A DNA stretch of 64,000 nucleotides from Aliivibrio fischeri (GTDB lineage: Bacteria; Pseudomonadota; Gammaproteobacteria; Enterobacterales; Vibrionaceae), in NCBI GenBank assembly GCA_038993745.2, contig CP160629.1, positions 1,984,001 to 2,048,000 of the forward strand. The letters are read 5' to 3'. The position numbers and the translations under genes are program-made. Numbering within the stretch: position 1 is the first letter of the stretch; the number at the start of each line of letters is the position of its first letter. This document shows, one piece after another, positions 61,563-64,000 of the stretch. A model generated the notes under the pieces. The model ran no database searches. It was not told the origin of the DNA and saw nothing but the letters and a program-made list of their open reading frames with translations.

Positions 61563-63020
61563 CTATGATGAACAACTGATTTCCATTCTCTTCCCCCACT
61601 CTGGTGGTAATTCAGCATAACGCTCAAAGTCAGGATGTTCATCAAATGGCGATGCCAATAGCGTAGATAAAATTTTAACATCACTAAAATCCCCCTCATT
61701 TGCTTTAACAATTGCTTGCTGAGCTAAATAGTTTCTTAAAACATATTTCGGGTTCATTTTTCTCATTTTTGAGCAACGCATATCGAAGCTATCTGCTTCT
61801 AACTTACATCGTGTTAGATACAAGTCTATCCATAATGTTGCGGCTTCTCTATCAACAAATAAGTCAACTACCGTTTGTTTATCTTGAGAATCTAGGTAAG
61901 ACAACGCCCTCATAAATCGAGTGTAATCCACCACATTTTGCGACAGTAACTCAAACATAGATTCAAATAGACGGGTATCCCCTTCTTGTTTAGAAAGCAG
62001 CCCCAATTTTTTTCGCATCAATTGACTAAAATAATCATGCAATTTTATTTCATATTGCTCTAATGCTTTTTCTAAATCTGACTTATCAATTAATGGAGAA
62101 AGCGAATGTGCCAAGGCCGATAAGTTCCATAAGCCAATTCTAGGTTGTTGATTAAAGGCATAACGCCCTTGATAGTCAGAATGGTTACAGATATAACCAG
62201 GTTCATAATCATCAAGAAAGCCAAAAGGACCATAATCGAACGTTTGGCCAATAATCGACATATTATCGGTATTCATAACACCATGGGCAAATCCCACAGC
62301 CTGCCATTGCGCAATCATATAAGCAGTTCTATCGACAATATTATTAAACATTGCGAGATATGGCTTATCTTCACCTAAACAACAAGGGAAATGCCATTCA
62401 ATCACTTTATCCGCTAATAACTTTAGCTCTTCCAATAAATTTGAATAAAACAGATGCTCAAAATGACCAAATCGAATATGAGTTTCAGCCATTCTAATGA
62501 GTAGAGCCCCAGTCTCATAGCCTTCTCTAAATACCGGAGTATCACTCGTCATCATTCCTAATGCTCGTGTAGTAGGAATACCAAGCCCAGCCATCGCTTC
62601 ACTACATAAATACTCACGAATTGTAGAGCGTAATACAGCTCGGCCATCACCAGAACGCGAGTAAGGCGTTAAACCAGCTCCTTTTAAATGAAGATCAAAA
62701 CTATTCCCTTTTTTATCTTTTATTTCTGCTAGTAAAAGTCCTCTTCCATCACCAAGGTCTGGGTTATAACTACCAAATTGATGCCCTGCATATTTCATGG
62801 CTAGTGGAGCAAAGACGGGCGGCACTGTTTCACCCGAAAACACATCTAACAGCTCAGAATGATTATGTACGTTCTCAGGTAAATCAAACTGTTTAGCTAA
62901 TTCACTGTTCCATATAAGCCAACGAGAATTATCTAAGGGGGTCGGTTGTACATACGTGAAAAAACAGCGAGGCAATCTTGAATAGCGAGTAGTAATTGAA
63001 AGTGAATTCCAAAAAGACAT
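61563..63020 (-). CDS. selO: Protein adenylyltransferase SelO (YdiU)
   Basis: A 485-residue pseudokinase-fold enzyme that transfers AMP to Ser/Thr/Tyr of other proteins in the redox-stress response. Seen are [44 protein letters not shown], and [22 protein letters not shown]. The C-terminus ends in ISCSS, where the conserved Cys can form a regulatory disulfide. The start has GGA 8 nt upstream. Length is near E. coli SelO (478). Confidence 0.94.
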   Translation of the reverse strand: MSFWNSLSITTRYSRLPRCFFTYVQPTPLDNSRWLIWNSELAKQFDLPENVHNHSELLDVFSGETVPPVFAPLAMKYAGHQFGSYNPDLGDGRGLLLAEIKDKKGNSFDLHLKGAGLTPYSRSGDGRAVLRSTIREYLCSEAMAGLGIPTTRALGMMTSDTPVFREGYETGALLIRMAETHIRFGHFEHLFYSNLLEELKLLADKVIEWHFPCCLGEDKPYLAMFNNIVDRTAYMIAQWQAVGFAHGVMNTDNMSIIGQTFDYGPFGFLDDYEPGYICNHSDYQGRYAFNQQPRIGLWNLSALAHSLSPLIDKSDLEKALEQYEIKLHDYFSQLMRKKLGLLSKQEGDTRLFESMFELLSQNVVDYTRFMRALSYLDSQDKQTVVDLFVDREAATLWIDLYLTRCKLEADSFDMRCSKMRKMNPKYVLRNYLAQQAIVKANEGDFSDVKILSTLLASPFDEHPDFERYAELPPEWGKRMEISCSS

Positions 63021-63086
63021 AAGAGTAATCCATTAACTATGCAATGAACTAACGCTAGCATATTGATAAATAATATGACAGAAATG

Positions 63087-63124
63087 AAAAAAGCCGCACT
63101 AACCATAAGGTTAATGCGGCTTTT
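63087..63124 (-). terminator. Terminator after tRNA-Arg
   Basis: AAAAGCCGCA pairs with TGCGGCTTTT, with an inner TAACC/GGTTA extension and 4-nt loop. It begins 8 nt past the tRNA 3' end on the minus strand and has a T run. Confidence 0.9.
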
Positions 63125-63131
63125 CCAATTT

Positions 63132-63208
63132 TGGCGCGCCCTGTAGGATTCGAACCTACGACCACATCCTTAGAAGGGACGTGCTCTATCCAGCTGAGCT
63201 AAGGGCGC
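63132..63208 (-). tRNA. tRNA-Arg (anticodon TCT)
   Basis: 77 nt including encoded CCA. The acceptor stem is GCGCCCT/AGGGCGC, the D-arm has AGCTCAGCTGGATAGAGC, the anticodon loop is CTTCTAA (reads AGA), and the T-arm is GTAGGTTCGAATCCTAC. It resembles E. coli argU closely. It reads AGA codons (and probably AGG). Confidence 0.97.
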
Positions 63209-63362
63209 TTTGTGTGGTAGGATTATACGAATATCCGAAATCAGATCAATCCTTTTCTTATCATTATCTTACTGAGTGATGAAAAATGAGTCACTTTGCT
63301 CACTTTATAGCAACAAGAAAACCATTCTGAGTAAAAAACCTACAAATATCATTGATATTACG

Positions 63363-63464
63363 ATGTTTTGGTACTTAAAAAACCTCGAACGCAAACGTTT
63401 GCTCTATAGCTATTATGAATTAATTCTGCGACAATACTTAGGTCAACCAGTAACTGCCCTTTAG
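63363..63464 (+). CDS. Possible 33-codon leader ORF upstream of folD
   Basis: ATG to TAG encodes a charged/aromatic peptide ([20 protein letters not shown] to GQPVTAL). The stop lies 10 nt before the folD ATG, but no ribosome binding site precedes the start. A PurR-like box overlaps the ORF. Either a short conserved protein or chance in a regulatory region. Confidence 0.3.
   Translation: MFWYLKNLERKRLLYSYYELILRQYLGQPVTAL
63389..63404. promoter_or_regulatory. PurR-like operator upstream of folD
   Basis: ACGCAAACGTTTGCTC matches the PurR consensus ACGCAAACGTTTGCGT at 14 of 16 positions, 70 bp before folD. PurR controls purine and one-carbon genes. Confidence 0.55.
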
Positions 63465-63474
63465 AAGGATCACT

Positions 63475-64000
63475 ATGACCGCTCAAATTATCGATGGAAA
63501 ACTCATTTCTCAAACCGTTCGCTCTGAAGTCGGGGCTCGTGTTAAAGCTCGTGTAGAAGCAGGATTACGTGCTCCAGGCCTTGCAGTTGTATTAGTTGGA
63601 CAAGACCCAGCATCTCAAGTTTATGTAGGTAGTAAGCGTCGTGCCTGTGAAGAAGTCGGTTTCGTTTCAAAGTCATATGACCTTCCAACGACCACATCTG
63701 AATCAGAACTTCTTAACCTAATTGATGAACTAAACCAAGATCCGGAAATTGATGGTATTTTGGTTCAATTGCCTCTTCCTGCTGGAATGGATAGCACTAA
63801 AATTTTAGAGCATATCGATCCTGAAAAAGACGTTGATGGTTTCCACCCATATAACGTAGGTCGATTATCACAACGTATTCCAAAACTGCGTTCTTGTACA
63901 CCAAAAGGGATCATCACTCTACTTGACCGCTACAACATTCAAGTTCGTGGTATGCATGCCGTTGTTGTTGGTGCTTCAAATATTGTTGGTCGACCAATGA
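63475..64000 (+). CDS. folD: Methylene-THF dehydrogenase/cyclohydrolase, N-terminal part
   Basis: The first 175 codons of FolD; it is open at the right window edge. It converts methylene-THF to formyl-THF with NADP+. Visible are [24 protein letters not shown] (the catalytic Lys lies in YVGSKRR), ILVQLPLP and the dinucleotide-binding [17 protein letters not shown] precedes the ATG. Its substrate pool is shared with purU at the other end of the window. Confidence 0.95.
   Translation, partial: MTAQIIDGKLISQTVRSEVGARVKARVEAGLRAPGLAVVLVGQDPASQVYVGSKRRACEEVGFVSKSYDLPTTTSESELLNLIDELNQDPEIDGILVQLPLPAGMDSTKILEHIDPEKDVDGFHPYNVGRLSQRIPKLRSCTPKGIITLLDRYNIQVRGMHAVVVGASNIVGRPM

Overview
The window looks like a chromosome segment of a marine member of the Vibrionaceae, most probably Aliivibrio (A. 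fischeri / A. logei group). This rests on low G+C, the MetE/MetR, FabH-FabF, LapAB, ClpS-ClpA and DcuC protein sequences, and Enterobacterales/Vibrionales gene order. Species identity is inference from sequence character; no search was run. The DNA is almost entirely core genome. I see no transposase, integrase, prophage, CRISPR array or restriction system.

Layout. 1-7.5 kb: 3' end of purU, an alpha/beta hydrolase, a divergent AraC-regulator/DMT-exporter pair, then the malI / malX-malY locus with two MalI-type operators and a terminator-like hairpin between malX and malY. 7.3-11.2 kb: a YqaE/Pmp3 membrane peptide, then divergent metE and metR with MetR and MetJ boxes between them, and a DUF4250 gene with a TTG start. 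11.2-24 kb: a membrane protein, dcuC, ygiQ, tyrS, an apparently exported RelA/SpoT-domain protein, an outer-membrane barrel, an NSS transporter with its 31-residue MetS-type small subunit followed by an 11-copy heptamer repeat, a GST, and ptsG. 24.3-34.9 kb: the leftward lipid cluster yceD-rpmF-plsX-fabH-fabD-fabG-acpP-fabF, then pabC-mltG-tmk-holB-tatD, with hairpin terminators on both sides of fabF. 35-45.5 kb: yceF (maf), rluC, rne with a long structured leader, a SulP transporter, cobO, asmA, udk. 45.6-57.5 kb: apbC and metG divergent; the leftward macromolecular-synthesis series aroA, cmk, rpsA, ihfB, lapA, lapB, pyrF; rightward aat-bpt-infA. 57.6-64 kb: clpS-clpA leftward, cspD, a DUF4136 lipoprotein, selO, tRNA-Arg(UCU) and the 5' part of folD.

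A striking technical or biological feature is a set of eleven inferred single-base deletions, all between about 33.3 and 60.1 kb. They interrupt plsX, rne, cobO, asmA (twice), apbC, cmk, clpA (twice) and clpS (twice). Most lie in short homopolymers, and in every gene restoring the base or bases gives a full-length family member. Several of these genes are essential or nearly so in relatives, so homopolymer under-calling in the sequence is the likeliest cause. I give these genes as full spans and flag the breaks.

No clearly new multi-gene system is visible. The most interesting items are the signal-peptide-bearing RelA/SpoT protein, two unlisted 26-codon single-span membrane ORFs, the CTAGAAA x11 repeat, LacI-family-type palindromes upstream of ptsG and folD, and a dispersed ATACCAATC inverted-repeat family.
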